DNA of 64,000 nt. Source: Candidatus Eiseniibacteriota bacterium. GTDB taxonomy: Bacteria; Eisenbacteria; RBG-16-71-46; CAIMUX01. Shown one piece after another: positions 1 through 7,836 of the stretch. The notes under the pieces were generated by a model. That model worked only from the letters and a program-made list of their open reading frames with translations, searched no databases and was not told where the DNA came from. Made by a program: the position numbers and the translations under genes. Position 1 is the stretch's first letter; each line of letters opens with the position of its first letter. The stretch lies in the NCBI GenBank assembly GCA_016712505.1, contig JADJQY010000002.1, forward strand, positions 496,001-560,000, read 5' to 3'.

Positions 1-218
1 GGCGTCTCAACATTCCGGTCATCGGGCTGGTCGACACCAACTGCGATCCGGAGGAGATCACCTACCCGATCCCGGGCAATGATGACGCGATTCGCAGCCT
101 CCGCCTCTTCGCGCGCTGGGTGAGTGACACCGTGCTCGAGTCTCGGGCGAACGCCCCGAACGCCGCGGACAAGATGGACCAGGGCGAGCCGGAGGCGGCG
201 GGCGTTCCCGGCGCCTGA
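1..218 (+). CDS. rpsB: 30S ribosomal protein S2, 3' part
   Basis: Only the last 72 codons are inside the window; the 5' part lies before base 1. The reading frame (first full codon at base 3) gives [18 protein letters not shown] followed by [13 protein letters not shown]. This is the conserved C-terminal segment of ribosomal protein S2, a small-subunit protein that binds with S1 on the 30S body. A short acidic, alanine-rich tail ends at TGA. tsf follows after a long spacer, the usual rpsB-tsf order. Confidence 0.93.
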   Translation, partial: RLNIPVIGLVDTNCDPEEITYPIPGNDDAIRSLRLFARWVSDTVLESRANAPNAADKMDQGEPEAAGVPGA

Positions 219-330
219 TCCTCTCCGGAGGATGATGCGGCGCCGGTTCCCGCTCTCCCGGTTTCGGCTGTATCGGAGCGCGGCGCCGCTTCGCACCCCA
301 CTGACCGCCCGCACTGTCCCGCGCCTGGGT

Positions 331-393
331 CTACCGGTGGGGGGGCTACCGGTCGAGGGGTCTACCGGTCGGGGCGTCTGCCGGTCGGGATCT
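331..393. repeat. Degenerate ~16-bp tandem repeat in the rpsB-tsf spacer
   Basis: Four head-to-tail copies of a unit close to CTACCGGTCGGGGGT begin at 331, 346, 362 and 378 (spacing 15, 16, 16). The period is not a multiple of three and no gene is visible here. It is one of six locus-specific short tandem repeats in the window; its unit differs from the others. Confidence 0.75.
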
Positions 394-528
394 CGGGCGA
401 TCGGCGAACGCGCGCCGAGGGCGGGATGGCGCGGAGCTGACCGCTTCGCGCAGTCAGAAGAAGGACGTTGATCGGGGACCGGTAGGTCCAGGACCAGACG
501 ATCCAAACCTGTGGATCCAAGACTAGGG

Positions 529-549
529 CGGAGGGCGCACAGCCCTCCG
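529..549 (+). promoter_or_regulatory. Perfect hairpin 5' of tsf
   Basis: CGGAGGGC and GCCCTCCG form an 8-bp perfect stem around a 5-base loop, about 55 bases before the tsf start. No T-run follows, so it is not a clear intrinsic terminator. It could be an mRNA-stability or attenuation element between rpsB and tsf, but that is inference. Confidence 0.35.
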
Positions 550-604
550 AGCCGGCAGGCGCCAGCGAAGTCGCGCCAACCGGAGAACGAGGAGTGAAAG
601 CGAC

Positions 605-1198
605 ATGAGCATCACCGCGGAACAGGTCAACACGCTTCGGGGAAAGACCGGAGCCGGATTCATGCAGTGCAAGAAGGCGCTCGAGGAATCGAGCGGCGAC
701 GTCGACAAGGCGGTGGACCTTCTGCGCAAGATGGGCGCCGCGGCCGCGGAGAAGAAGGTCGGCCGTACCGCTGGTGAGGGCATGATCTACTCCTACATCC
801 ATCCCGGAGCGCGCGTGGGTGTCCTGCTCGAGGTGAACTGCGAGACCGACTTCGTCGCGCGCAACGAGCAGTTCCAGCAACTGTGTCACGACCTGGCGCT
901 GCATATCGCGGCCTCGGTCCCGATCGCGGTCCGCCGCGAGGAGGTTGACGCGAGCCTGGTCGAGAAGGAGCGCGCGATCTATCTGGCCCAAGCCCAGGAG
1001 TCGGGGAAGCCGGAGGCGGTCCAGGCCAAGATGGTCGAGGGCAGGGTGGAGAAGTTCTTCGGCGAGTTCGTGCTTCTCGAGCAACCGTTCATCAAGGATC
1101 CGGACAAGAAGGTCCAGGATCTCGTCACCGGGGCGATCGCCAAGCTGGGCGAGAACATCATCGTCCGGCGGTTCACGCGCTACCAGATCGGTTCCTGA
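605..1198 (+). CDS. tsf: Elongation factor Ts (short form)
   Basis: Guanine-nucleotide exchange factor that recycles EF-Tu-GDP in the cytoplasm. The N-terminal UBA-like region (residues 1-45, with [16 protein letters not shown]) and the core motif TDFVARN at residues 81-87, which contacts EF-Tu, are both intact. At 197 residues it is the short, single-core type seen in Thermus rather than the ~280-residue enterobacterial form. Start: ATG preceded by GAGGAG. It lies between rpsB and pyrH as in many bacteria, with repeat-containing spacers on both sides. Confidence 0.97.
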   Translation: MSITAEQVNTLRGKTGAGFMQCKKALEESSGDVDKAVDLLRKMGAAAAEKKVGRTAGEGMIYSYIHPGARVGVLLEVNCETDFVARNEQFQQLCHDLALHIAASVPIAVRREEVDASLVEKERAIYLAQAQESGKPEAVQAKMVEGRVEKFFGEFVLLEQPFIKDPDKKVQDLVTGAIAKLGENIIVRRFTRYQIGS

Positions 1199-1224
1199 GT
1201 CCCAGGCGACCCGCGGCGCGCGTT

Positions 1225-1326
1225 GCTGGACGAAAGACCTGGCTGGACGAAAGACCTGGCTGGACGAAAGACCTGGCTGGACGGAAGAACTGGCTGGACC
1301 GAAGACCTGGCTCGACCGAAGAGCTG
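1225..1326. repeat. Six 17-bp tandem repeats between tsf and pyrH
   Basis: Six head-to-tail copies of GCTGGACGAAAGACCTG (starts 1225, 1242, 1259, 1276, 1293, 1310). The first three are identical; the last three have one to five changes and the same length. Seventeen is not a multiple of three, so the array is not a coding repeat. It lies wholly in the 253-bp spacer between two essential genes and would be transcribed if tsf-pyrH are co-transcribed. Confidence 0.9.
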
Positions 1327-1451
1327 GCCCCCGACCGCAGCGCAGGTCCCCGGCCGAGGCGCTTGAATGGCGGGTCGTCTCCGGTGATCGATCAACCCCC
1401 ATCACTCCCCGCGCAGGCACAGATCCTCCGGCACCGGGAGACGAGGCACGC

Positions 1452-2282
1452 ATGGAAGTGAAGACTCGCGGAACCGAGGTTCGCACCGCAACGGCCGTCC
1501 CCGAGGGGAATCCTCGGTGGCGACGCATCCTGCTGAAGCTGTCCGGCGAGATGCTCGCCGGCGACCAGGAGTTCGGTCTCGACACCGCCACGTTGCGCGA
1601 GTTCGCCCGCCAGGTGAACGACGCTCGATCGATGGGTTGCGAGGTCGCGATCGTGGTCGGAGGGGGCAACTTCCTCCGCGGTTCGGTTGCCGCCGACGCG
1701 GGCATGGACCGGGCGGCGGCTGACTACATGGGCATGCTTGCCACCTGCCTCAACGCGCTCGCGCTGCAGGAGCACCTGGAGCGACTCGGGCTCTTCACCC
1801 GGGTGCTCTCGGCGATCAAGATGGAGGAAGTGGCGGAGCAGTTCATCCGCCGTCGCGCCATCCGGCACCTGGAGAAGGGGAGGGTGGTGATCTTCGCGGC
1901 CGGTACCGGCAATCCGTACTTCACCACCGACACGGCCGCCGTGCTCCGCGCGGTCGAAACCGGGTGCGAGGTCATCCTCAAGGGGACGAAGGTCGCCGGA
2001 GTCTACACCGCCGATCCCGTGCGTGATCCGTCGGCCACCCTTCTCCCGCACATCAGCTATCAGGAGGTCCTCGAGCAGAACCTGCGCGTGATGGATCTCA
2101 CCGCGATCACCCTGAGCAAGGAAAACCGCATCCCGATTGTGGTCTTCGACGTACGAAAGCCGGACAATCTGCGCCGCATTCTCTCGGGCGAGCCGGTCGG
2201 GACCTACGTCTCGGAAGAGGGCAATGCGGCGGGTCCCACCCGGGAGGTCCCGGGAGACCATTTGTCGCGGGGCGGGGCTTAG
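1452..2282 (+). CDS. pyrH: Uridylate kinase (UMP kinase)
   Basis: Phosphorylates UMP to UDP with ATP in pyrimidine nucleotide synthesis; the bacterial hexameric amino-acid-kinase-fold type. ILLKLSGE begins near residue 26 and GGGNFLRG is at about residues 70-77. The Asp-rich C-terminal nucleotide segment ([10 protein letters not shown]) and a closing [14 protein letters not shown] are also present. At 277 residues it is about 35 longer than E. coli PyrH. About 23 extra residues precede the kinase fold, and about 20 polar residues follow it. The frame is open further upstream, but this is the first ATG after the repeats and GGGAGACGAGG lies just before it. Confidence 0.95.
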   Translation: MEVKTRGTEVRTATAVPEGNPRWRRILLKLSGEMLAGDQEFGLDTATLREFARQVNDARSMGCEVAIVVGGGNFLRGSVAADAGMDRAAADYMGMLATCLNALALQEHLERLGLFTRVLSAIKMEEVAEQFIRRRAIRHLEKGRVVIFAAGTGNPYFTTDTAAVLRAVETGCEVILKGTKVAGVYTADPVRDPSATLLPHISYQEVLEQNLRVMDLTAITLSKENRIPIVVFDVRKPDNLRRILSGEPVGTYVSEEGNAAGPTREVPGDHLSRGGA

Positions 2283-2307
2283 CGCCGCGCCCGGAATCGA
2301 CTAGTCT
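2279..2307 (+). promoter_or_regulatory. Candidate promoter upstream of frr
   Basis: TTAGCG, a 17-base spacer and TAGTCT lie about 90 bases before frr, the first hexamer overlapping the pyrH stop. The -35 is weak. The CTAGTCTTG core resembles the -10 regions seen elsewhere in this window. Confidence 0.3.
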
Positions 2308-2394
2308 TGCCGCGGGGTCGGCCCCCGGGACTGCGCCGGACGGCGCGCCGCGGCGACCGAACATCTCCGCGTGGAATGGGTAAGGAGAGGAGCC

Positions 2395-2952
2395 ATGACG
2401 TCAGAGATCGCTGCTCACGCCGAAGAGAAGATGAAGAAGTCGCTCGAGACGCTGAAGCACGAGCTCACCTCGATCCGTACCGGGAAGGCGACGCCAGCCC
2501 TGCTCGACGGGGTTCGGGTGGAAGCCTATGGATCGCCGATGCCGCTCTCGCAGGTCGCGTCGATCTCGGCCCCCCAGCCACGGCTGCTGGTGGTCCAGCC
2601 ATGGGACAAGACCCTGCTCCAGCCGGTCCTCAAGGCGATCCAGAAGTCGGATCTGGGACTCAATCCGTCCGACGACGGAGAACTGGTCAAGGTGCCGATC
2701 CCGGCCCTCACCGAGGATCGCCGTCACGACCTGGTCAAGAAGGTGAAGAAGCTGGGCGAGGATGCGCGCGTCGCGGTGCGGAACATCCGCCGCGAGGCGA
2801 ACGACGACCTGAAGAAGCAGGAGAAGGACCACCTGGTTTCGGAGGACGACGGCCACCGGATCGGGGCCGAGATCCAGAAGCTGACCGACAAGTACATCGC
2901 ACAGGTCGATGAGGTCCTGACCAAGAAGGAAAAAGAGATCCTCGAGATGTAG
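2395..2952 (+). CDS. frr: Ribosome recycling factor
   Basis: Works with EF-G to split post-termination ribosomes. The 185-residue product has the expected length and the RRF hallmarks: LKHELTSIRTGKATPALLDG near the N-terminus and RRHDLVKKVKKLGEDARVAV in the three-helix bundle. Both long and short in-frame starts exist. ATG 2395 is chosen because AAGGAGAGG sits seven bases upstream; an ATG at 2371 has no such site. It follows pyrH, as in most bacteria. Confidence 0.97.
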   Translation: MTSEIAAHAEEKMKKSLETLKHELTSIRTGKATPALLDGVRVEAYGSPMPLSQVASISAPQPRLLVVQPWDKTLLQPVLKAIQKSDLGLNPSDDGELVKVPIPALTEDRRHDLVKKVKKLGEDARVAVRNIRREANDDLKKQEKDHLVSEDDGHRIGAEIQKLTDKYIAQVDEVLTKKEKEILEM

Positions 2953-3000
2953 GACGGCGCCCGCCGGCCCTACTTTGTCCCTGGGCACCTGGATTTCACG

Positions 3001-3750
3001 ATGCGTCCGTCCGACCTTCTCGCCGAACAGAAGGAACTCGTCGCTAACGGAAATCTTCCGCGGCACGTTGCCGTCATCATGGACGGCAACGGCCGCTGGG
3101 CGACCCGTCGGGGGCTTCCACGCATCGCGGGACACCATGCGGCGCGTCGCTCGGTGCGCGAGGTGGTTGAAGCGTGCGCCGAAATCGGCGTCTCCTACCT
3201 GACGCTCTACACATTCTCGACCGAGAACTGGCAACGGCCGCGAAGCGAAGTCTCGGGATTGATGGCGTTCCTCCGTCAGGTGCTGAAGGAGGAATGCGAT
3301 CTGATGGCGCGGAACAACGTTCGCCTTTCCGCCATCGGTCAGGTCGCCGACCTTCCCGGGGAGGTGCGGGATCAGCTCGAACAGACTCGCCGGCAGCTCT
3401 CGGGCAACACCGGGTTGAATCTGGTCCTGGCGCTCTCCTACAGCGGCCGGCGAGAACTGGTCGACTGTTTCCGGCGCTTGGCCGAGGAGGTGCGCGCCGG
3501 CCAACTCGATCCGGCCCAGATCGACGAGGCGGCGATCGAGCGGCATCTCTACACCGCCGATGTGCCCCCTCCGGATCTCCTGATCCGCACCAGCGGCGAG
3601 ATGCGCCTGTCGAATTTTCTCCTCTGGCAGTTGGCCTATGCGGAGATCTACGTGACCGACACACTGTGGCCCGACTTCGGCAAGCGGGACCTGTACCGCG
3701 CGATCTCGGAATACCAGAAACGCGATCGACGTTTCGGACGCGTGGAGTGA
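3001..3750 (+). CDS. uppS: Undecaprenyl diphosphate synthase
   Basis: cis-Prenyltransferase that condenses farnesyl-PP with isopentenyl-PP units to make the C55 lipid carrier for peptidoglycan and O-antigen. The catalytic MDGNGRWA lies at residues 27-34. FSTENW and the C-terminal RTSGEMRLSNFLLWQ are the other family signatures. Length 249 is normal. No clear Shine-Dalgarno precedes the ATG, unlike most neighbours. It is followed after 15 bases by cdsA, the standard pairing. Confidence 0.96.
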   Translation: MRPSDLLAEQKELVANGNLPRHVAVIMDGNGRWATRRGLPRIAGHHAARRSVREVVEACAEIGVSYLTLYTFSTENWQRPRSEVSGLMAFLRQVLKEECDLMARNNVRLSAIGQVADLPGEVRDQLEQTRRQLSGNTGLNLVLALSYSGRRELVDCFRRLAEEVRAGQLDPAQIDEAAIERHLYTADVPPPDLLIRTSGEMRLSNFLLWQLAYAEIYVTDTLWPDFGKRDLYRAISEYQKRDRRFGRVE

Positions 3751-3765
3751 TCCACGTCCAGCGCG

Positions 3766-4623
3766 ATGCGTGAGCGGGGCGGGATGGATCCTTCCCTCCG
3801 GCAGCGCGCGGCGACCGCGGCCCTCCTGGCCCCGCTCCTGCTCGCGATCGTGGGTCTCGGGCCGATCGCGCTCGAGGTCTCTCTCCTCATCGTCGTTTCC
3901 CTCGTGGGGCGGGAGATGGCCTTCCTCCTCGATCGCATCGGATTCCCGGCTCCCCCCGGCGGCTGGATCCTCGCCCCACTGCTCTTCCTGGCCTCCCTCC
4001 ACCTCTCGATCCCGCTGGTCTGGGAGGTGGTGGCGCTCGGCGCCGCCGCGCTCGCCATGGGCTGGTTGTTCGCCGGGCGGGCTCCCCGGGGGAGGGCTGC
4101 CGTGTTCCCCGCCCTCTTCGCGCATCTGGTTGGCGTGCTCTACGCCGGGCTCCTGCCGGCCTACCTTTGCCGTCTCGAGGCCGGACCGTGGCCCGGCACC
4201 TCTGCCGCCGAGGCGCTCGGTGTCCGCTGGGTCGTGCTCGCCCTCCTCATGACCTGGTCGACCGATACCGGGGCGTATCTCGCCGGCACGCTCTTCGGGC
4301 GGAACAAGCTCTGGCCGGAGGTGAGTCCGAGCAAGACGGTCGAAGGGGCGGTGGGCGGCGTCGTGCTCCCGGTCGCGGTGGCGGTGCTCGGGGCGCGCTG
4401 GCTGGCTCCGGGCCTGTCGATCCCCGAGGCTGCGATCCTGGGGCTGCTGGTCGGGCTGGTGGCCCCACTGGGGGATCTCTTCGAATCGCGGCTCAAGCGG
4501 CAGGCGGGGGTGAAGGACTCCGGCAGGCTGCTGCCGGGGCACGGGGGGCTGTTCGATCGGTTCGACAGCCTGTTCCTGGCCGCGCCGCTTTTCCACTACT
4601 ACCTGCAGGCGTTCGGTCGCTAG
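3766..4623 (+). CDS. cdsA: Phosphatidate cytidylyltransferase
   Basis: Integral membrane enzyme that makes CDP-diacylglycerol from phosphatidate and CTP for phospholipid synthesis. About eight hydrophobic segments span the protein. The C-terminal signature is present in order: SPSKTVEGAVGG, then GDLFESRLKRQAGVKD and LPGHGGLFDRFDS. The start at 3766 gives 285 residues; an ATG at 3784, after GAGCGGGGCGGG, is an equally plausible start and would remove six residues. Its stop lies inside TAGATT just before dxr. Confidence 0.95.
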   Translation: MRERGGMDPSLRQRAATAALLAPLLLAIVGLGPIALEVSLLIVVSLVGREMAFLLDRIGFPAPPGGWILAPLLFLASLHLSIPLVWEVVALGAAALAMGWLFAGRAPRGRAAVFPALFAHLVGVLYAGLLPAYLCRLEAGPWPGTSAAEALGVRWVVLALLMTWSTDTGAYLAGTLFGRNKLWPEVSPSKTVEGAVGGVVLPVAVAVLGARWLAPGLSIPEAAILGLLVGLVAPLGDLFESRLKRQAGVKDSGRLLPGHGGLFDRFDSLFLAAPLFHYYLQAFGR

Positions 4624-4633
4624 ATTGCGATCT

Positions 4634-5854
4634 ATGAACGCCTCGGCATCGTCCACGTCGCGTCCGCGGCGCGTCACCGTGCTCGGATCGACCGGATCGA
4701 TCGGGCGCGGCGCGCTCGACGTCGTCTCCCGACTTCCGGATCGCCTGGAGGCGTTCGGCCTTTCGGCGCAGCGGAGCATCGATCTCCTCGCCGAGCAGAC
4801 GCTCCGGTTCCAACCGCGAGTCGTTGCCTTGGCCGATTCGTCCCAGGTCGGAGCGCTCCGCGAGCGGCTCGGGTCCGGCTGGCGCGGGGAACTGCTCTCC
4901 GGGCCGGACGCCTCCGAGCAGCTGGCCGGACTGTCCGAGGCTGACGTGGTGCTCAACGGTCTGGTCGGCGCTGCGGGCCTCTTGCCGACCCGCGCCGCGT
5001 TGCGCGCCGGGCGGGCGGTCGCCCTGGCGAACAAGGAGTCGCTGGTCATCGCCGGTGCGGCGATCACCCGGGAGGCCGACCGCGCCGGGGTTCAACTGCT
5101 CCCGGTCGACAGCGAACACTCAGGGATCTTTCAGCTCCTCCAGGGAGCGCCCACGGACGGAAGGGGAGGTACGACGCCGCCGGCCCGGCTCCTCCGCCGG
5201 ATGATCCTCACTGCGAGCGGAGGTCCGTTCCGGACGCGCGACCTCTCGACCTTTGCCTCCATCCGCCCGGAGGAGGCGCTCAAGCATCCCACCTGGGCGA
5301 TGGGACCTCGGATCACGATCGACTCCGCCACGCTGCTGAACAAGGGATTCGAACTGCTCGAGGCGCACTGGCTTTTCCGCCTGCCTCCGGAGCAGATCGA
5401 GGTCTGGGTCCATCCGCAGTCGATCGTGCACGGGTTGGTCGAGTGGGCCGACGGTTCGACCACGGCACAACTGTCGCTGCCCGACATGCGGATCCCGATC
5501 CAGATCGCGCTCTGCCATCCCGAGCGCTGCGATGCGGGACTCCCCGGTTGCGACCTCACGCGGATCGGCCGACTGGAGTTCGAGGCGCCGGAGGAGTCGC
5601 GGTATCCCTGCCTCGGGTTGGCGCGGCGCGCGCTGGCCGAAGGGGGCACCGCCCCGGCAGTGCTCAACGCCGCCGACGAGGTGATCGTGCAGGCATTCCT
5701 CGATGGGCGGATCTCGTTCCCCGAGATCGCGGAGACCCTGGAGCGGGTGCTGGATCAGCGTCCCTCCGATCGTGGCGACGAGGTGGAACAGCTGCTGGAG
5801 GCGGACGCGTGGGCGCGTCAGCGGGCCGCCGCGATTCTCGTGCTCTCGCGTTGA
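4634..5854 (+). CDS. dxr: 1-deoxy-D-xylulose-5-phosphate reductoisomerase
   Basis: NADPH-dependent second step of the MEP isoprenoid pathway, supplying precursors for the UppS reaction nearby. The Rossmann motif VLGSTGSIG is at about residues 16-24. ANKESLVIAG, the metal-ligand region PVDSEHSGIFQ and HPTWAMGPRITIDSATLLNKG are intact. ATG 4634 gives 406 residues, a normal length. A TTG start nine bases upstream is possible but not needed. There is no Shine-Dalgarno; TAGATT sits just upstream but lacks a matching -35. Confidence 0.96.
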   Translation: MNASASSTSRPRRVTVLGSTGSIGRGALDVVSRLPDRLEAFGLSAQRSIDLLAEQTLRFQPRVVALADSSQVGALRERLGSGWRGELLSGPDASEQLAGLSEADVVLNGLVGAAGLLPTRAALRAGRAVALANKESLVIAGAAITREADRAGVQLLPVDSEHSGIFQLLQGAPTDGRGGTTPPARLLRRMILTASGGPFRTRDLSTFASIRPEEALKHPTWAMGPRITIDSATLLNKGFELLEAHWLFRLPPEQIEVWVHPQSIVHGLVEWADGSTTAQLSLPDMRIPIQIALCHPERCDAGLPGCDLTRIGRLEFEAPEESRYPCLGLARRALAEGGTAPAVLNAADEVIVQAFLDGRISFPEIAETLERVLDQRPSDRGDEVEQLLEADAWARQRAAAILVLSR

Positions 5855-5877
5855 GGGTAGCGGGGCCTCTGCGAGGT

Positions 5878-7836
5878 GTGAGGGTGAATCGAGTCGTCCG
5901 CAGCCGGAGCACGACCGACACCGTCGGCATCTGGCTCCTTCTGCTCTGGCTCTGCTCTGGCGTCCTCGGCTGCTTCCGACCCGCCACGGCCGAAGCGGCG
6001 GACAACGGTCAGAACCCCCGCATTCGATCGATCCGGTTCGCCGGCAATGAGCACCTCTCGAACCGGGCTCTACGCGGGGTGATGCGGTTGAAGCAGCCCG
6101 CCTGGTATCGCCTGTTCTCCCGTCCTCGCTATCTGGGAGCCGACTTCCTGGCCGGGGATCTCAACTCGGTTCTGGCCCGGTATCGGGCCGAGGGCTTCTC
6201 GCTGGCCAGTATCGAGGAGGCGCGGGTGCGCTTCTCCGAGGACGAGAACGCGGTCGAGATCGAGATCGCGGTCGAGGAAGGGCCGAGGATGCGGGTTGGT
6301 TCGGTCACGGTGACCGGACTCGGCTCGGAGGCTCGAAAGGCGGTGCGGGCGATCGTCGAATCTCGGGAAGGGGAGGTGCTCCGTCCAAGGGGCATCGATG
6401 CCGATCGCGAGGCGATCGCAAACTTCCATCGCGACCGTGGCCAGCTTCTCTTTCGCAGCGTCCGGGAGTTCCGCTACGGGAACGCCGACACCGCATCGAT
6501 CTTGCTCCACCTGCAGGCGGGGCCCTACATCGCCGTGGACTCGATCGTCGTCGGGCCGACCCTGTGGACTCGACCTGAAACCGTGACCCGCGAACTGGCA
6601 GTCAAGCCGGGGCAGGTGCTGACCCAGCGCCGCCTGCTCGATAGTCGAAAGCGTCTGCTCGACACCGGCCTTTTCACCCGGGTGAACGTGGTGCCGCAGT
6701 TTCCCGACTCGAGCCGTCCGGAGCGGGCCTGGCTGGTGGTCGATCTGGCCGAGCGCAAACGAGCTCGATTCGAGTCGGGCGCAGGGTTCAACTCCGAGAG
6801 CCGGGGAACGGTCACGACCCGCTGGAGCCGGATCAACCTCGGCGGGCGCGGGCGGAGCGTGAGTCTGAGTGGTGAGACCGACTTTTCGCTCCGCCGGCCC
6901 TTTCCCCACAACCGCTTCGACTTCTCCACCGCGGAGGCACGGGTCGGATATCTCACCCCGCGACTGGTGGGCACTCGCAACCGCGGCATCATCTCCGGTT
7001 TCGTGGAGTGGGTGCGTGAGTCTCGCTTCGACGAGCGGTCGGTGGGCGTGAGCGTGACCGCGCGGCGCGAGATCAACCGCACCACCCGCGTCGGTCTCAC
7101 CCTGACGCACGCCGACGTCAGCTCGAGCGAACCAGGGGTCGATCCGCGCTTCACCTCGCGCACCTTCGCGGTCGACTGGAGCGATGATCGACGGGACAGC
7201 CCCTTCGATGCGAGCACCGGGCAGTTTCCGCAGCTCCAGACGGAGTTTGCCGGCGGTCTCCTGGGCGGAGACCTGGACTATGGCAAGTACGTCGCGGTCT
7301 GGCGGGGCTATCAGCGGCGGAACAGCGCGTGGGTGCTCGCCGGCCGGGTGATGGGGGGATACATCGCCCCCTATGGCCGCGGCTCGGCCAGCGACGATTC
7401 GATCGGTCAGAGGATCCCGTTCTCCACCCGCTTTCGGCTCGGTGGGAGCGGCACGGTGCGGGGCTACGGGGAGAGCGAGGTGGGTGCGGTCAACGCCGGC
7501 GGAGATCCGGTCGGTGGACTGGCGATGGGCCTGGCCAACGTGGAACTCCGCTTCCCGATCTACCGCCTGCTTCGAGGGGTGATCTTTGCCGATGCCGGAA
7601 ACACCTGGACCGACCCGGACCAGTTCAAACTCTCCCGTTTCGTGGAGGGGCTGGAGATGGACGAGAAGGACGACGCTCGGGCGCGCCTGGGCATCTTCTC
7701 CTCCGTTGGACTCGGCCTGAGATACCTCTCGCCGGTGGGGCCGGTACGGGTCGACTACGGAGTGCAGATCGGCAGCGGAAGGAGCCTCACGGGGAAGAAC
7801 GAGGAACTGCACGTCGGCTTGGGGCAGGCGTTCTAG
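5878..7836 (+). CDS. BamA/TamA-family outer membrane protein with three POTRA domains
   Basis: Outer-membrane 16-strand barrel of the Omp85 superfamily. After a signal segment (hydrophobic core around residues 17-30), three POTRA-like repeats can be read. The first begins at PRIRSIRFAGNEHLSNRAL (about 48), the second at GPRMRVGSVTVTGLG (about 140) and the third at GPYIAVDSIVVGPT (about 215, ending DTGLFTRVNVVP). The barrel follows, with the late signature FRLGGSGTVRGYGE and a C-terminal aromatic strand. Three POTRAs at 652 residues is TamA-like; BamA usually has five and ~800 residues. The next gene, tamB, abuts it. GTG 5878 or GTG 5884 may be the start. Confidence 0.88.
   Translation: MRVNRVVRSRSTTDTVGIWLLLLWLCSGVLGCFRPATAEAADNGQNPRIRSIRFAGNEHLSNRALRGVMRLKQPAWYRLFSRPRYLGADFLAGDLNSVLARYRAEGFSLASIEEARVRFSEDENAVEIEIAVEEGPRMRVGSVTVTGLGSEARKAVRAIVESREGEVLRPRGIDADREAIANFHRDRGQLLFRSVREFRYGNADTASILLHLQAGPYIAVDSIVVGPTLWTRPETVTRELAVKPGQVLTQRRLLDSRKRLLDTGLFTRVNVVPQFPDSSRPERAWLVVDLAERKRARFESGAGFNSESRGTVTTRWSRINLGGRGRSVSLSGETDFSLRRPFPHNRFDFSTAEARVGYLTPRLVGTRNRGIISGFVEWVRESRFDERSVGVSVTARREINRTTRVGLTLTHADVSSSEPGVDPRFTSRTFAVDWSDDRRDSPFDASTGQFPQLQTEFAGGLLGGDLDYGKYVAVWRGYQRRNSAWVLAGRVMGGYIAPYGRGSASDDSIGQRIPFSTRFRLGGSGTVRGYGESEVGAVNAGGDPVGGLAMGLANVELRFPIYRLLRGVIFADAGNTWTDPDQFKLSRFVEGLEMDEKDDARARLGIFSSVGLGLRYLSPVGPVRVDYGVQIGSGRSLTGKNEELHVGLGQAF

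Larger units (their letters stand above)
219..604. other. rpsB-tsf spacer, no gene recognised
   Basis: This spacer of almost 390 bp holds the CTACCGG tandem repeat and, nearer tsf, a perfect 8-bp hairpin. Both strands carry open frames, but they look like shadows: no Shine-Dalgarno-supported start and no recognisable protein. I see no tRNA or riboswitch. Confidence 0.6.

Noticed and set aside
331..393. CRISPR array
   Set aside because: The repeats abut each other without unique spacers and are too short and degenerate; the same holds for the other arrays.
2401..5067. Long minus-strand open frame of 888 codons opposite frr-uppS-cdsA-dxr
   Set aside because: It lies opposite four well-recognised genes; long antisense frames are expected in DNA this GC-rich, and its product is low-complexity Arg/Glu/Pro.
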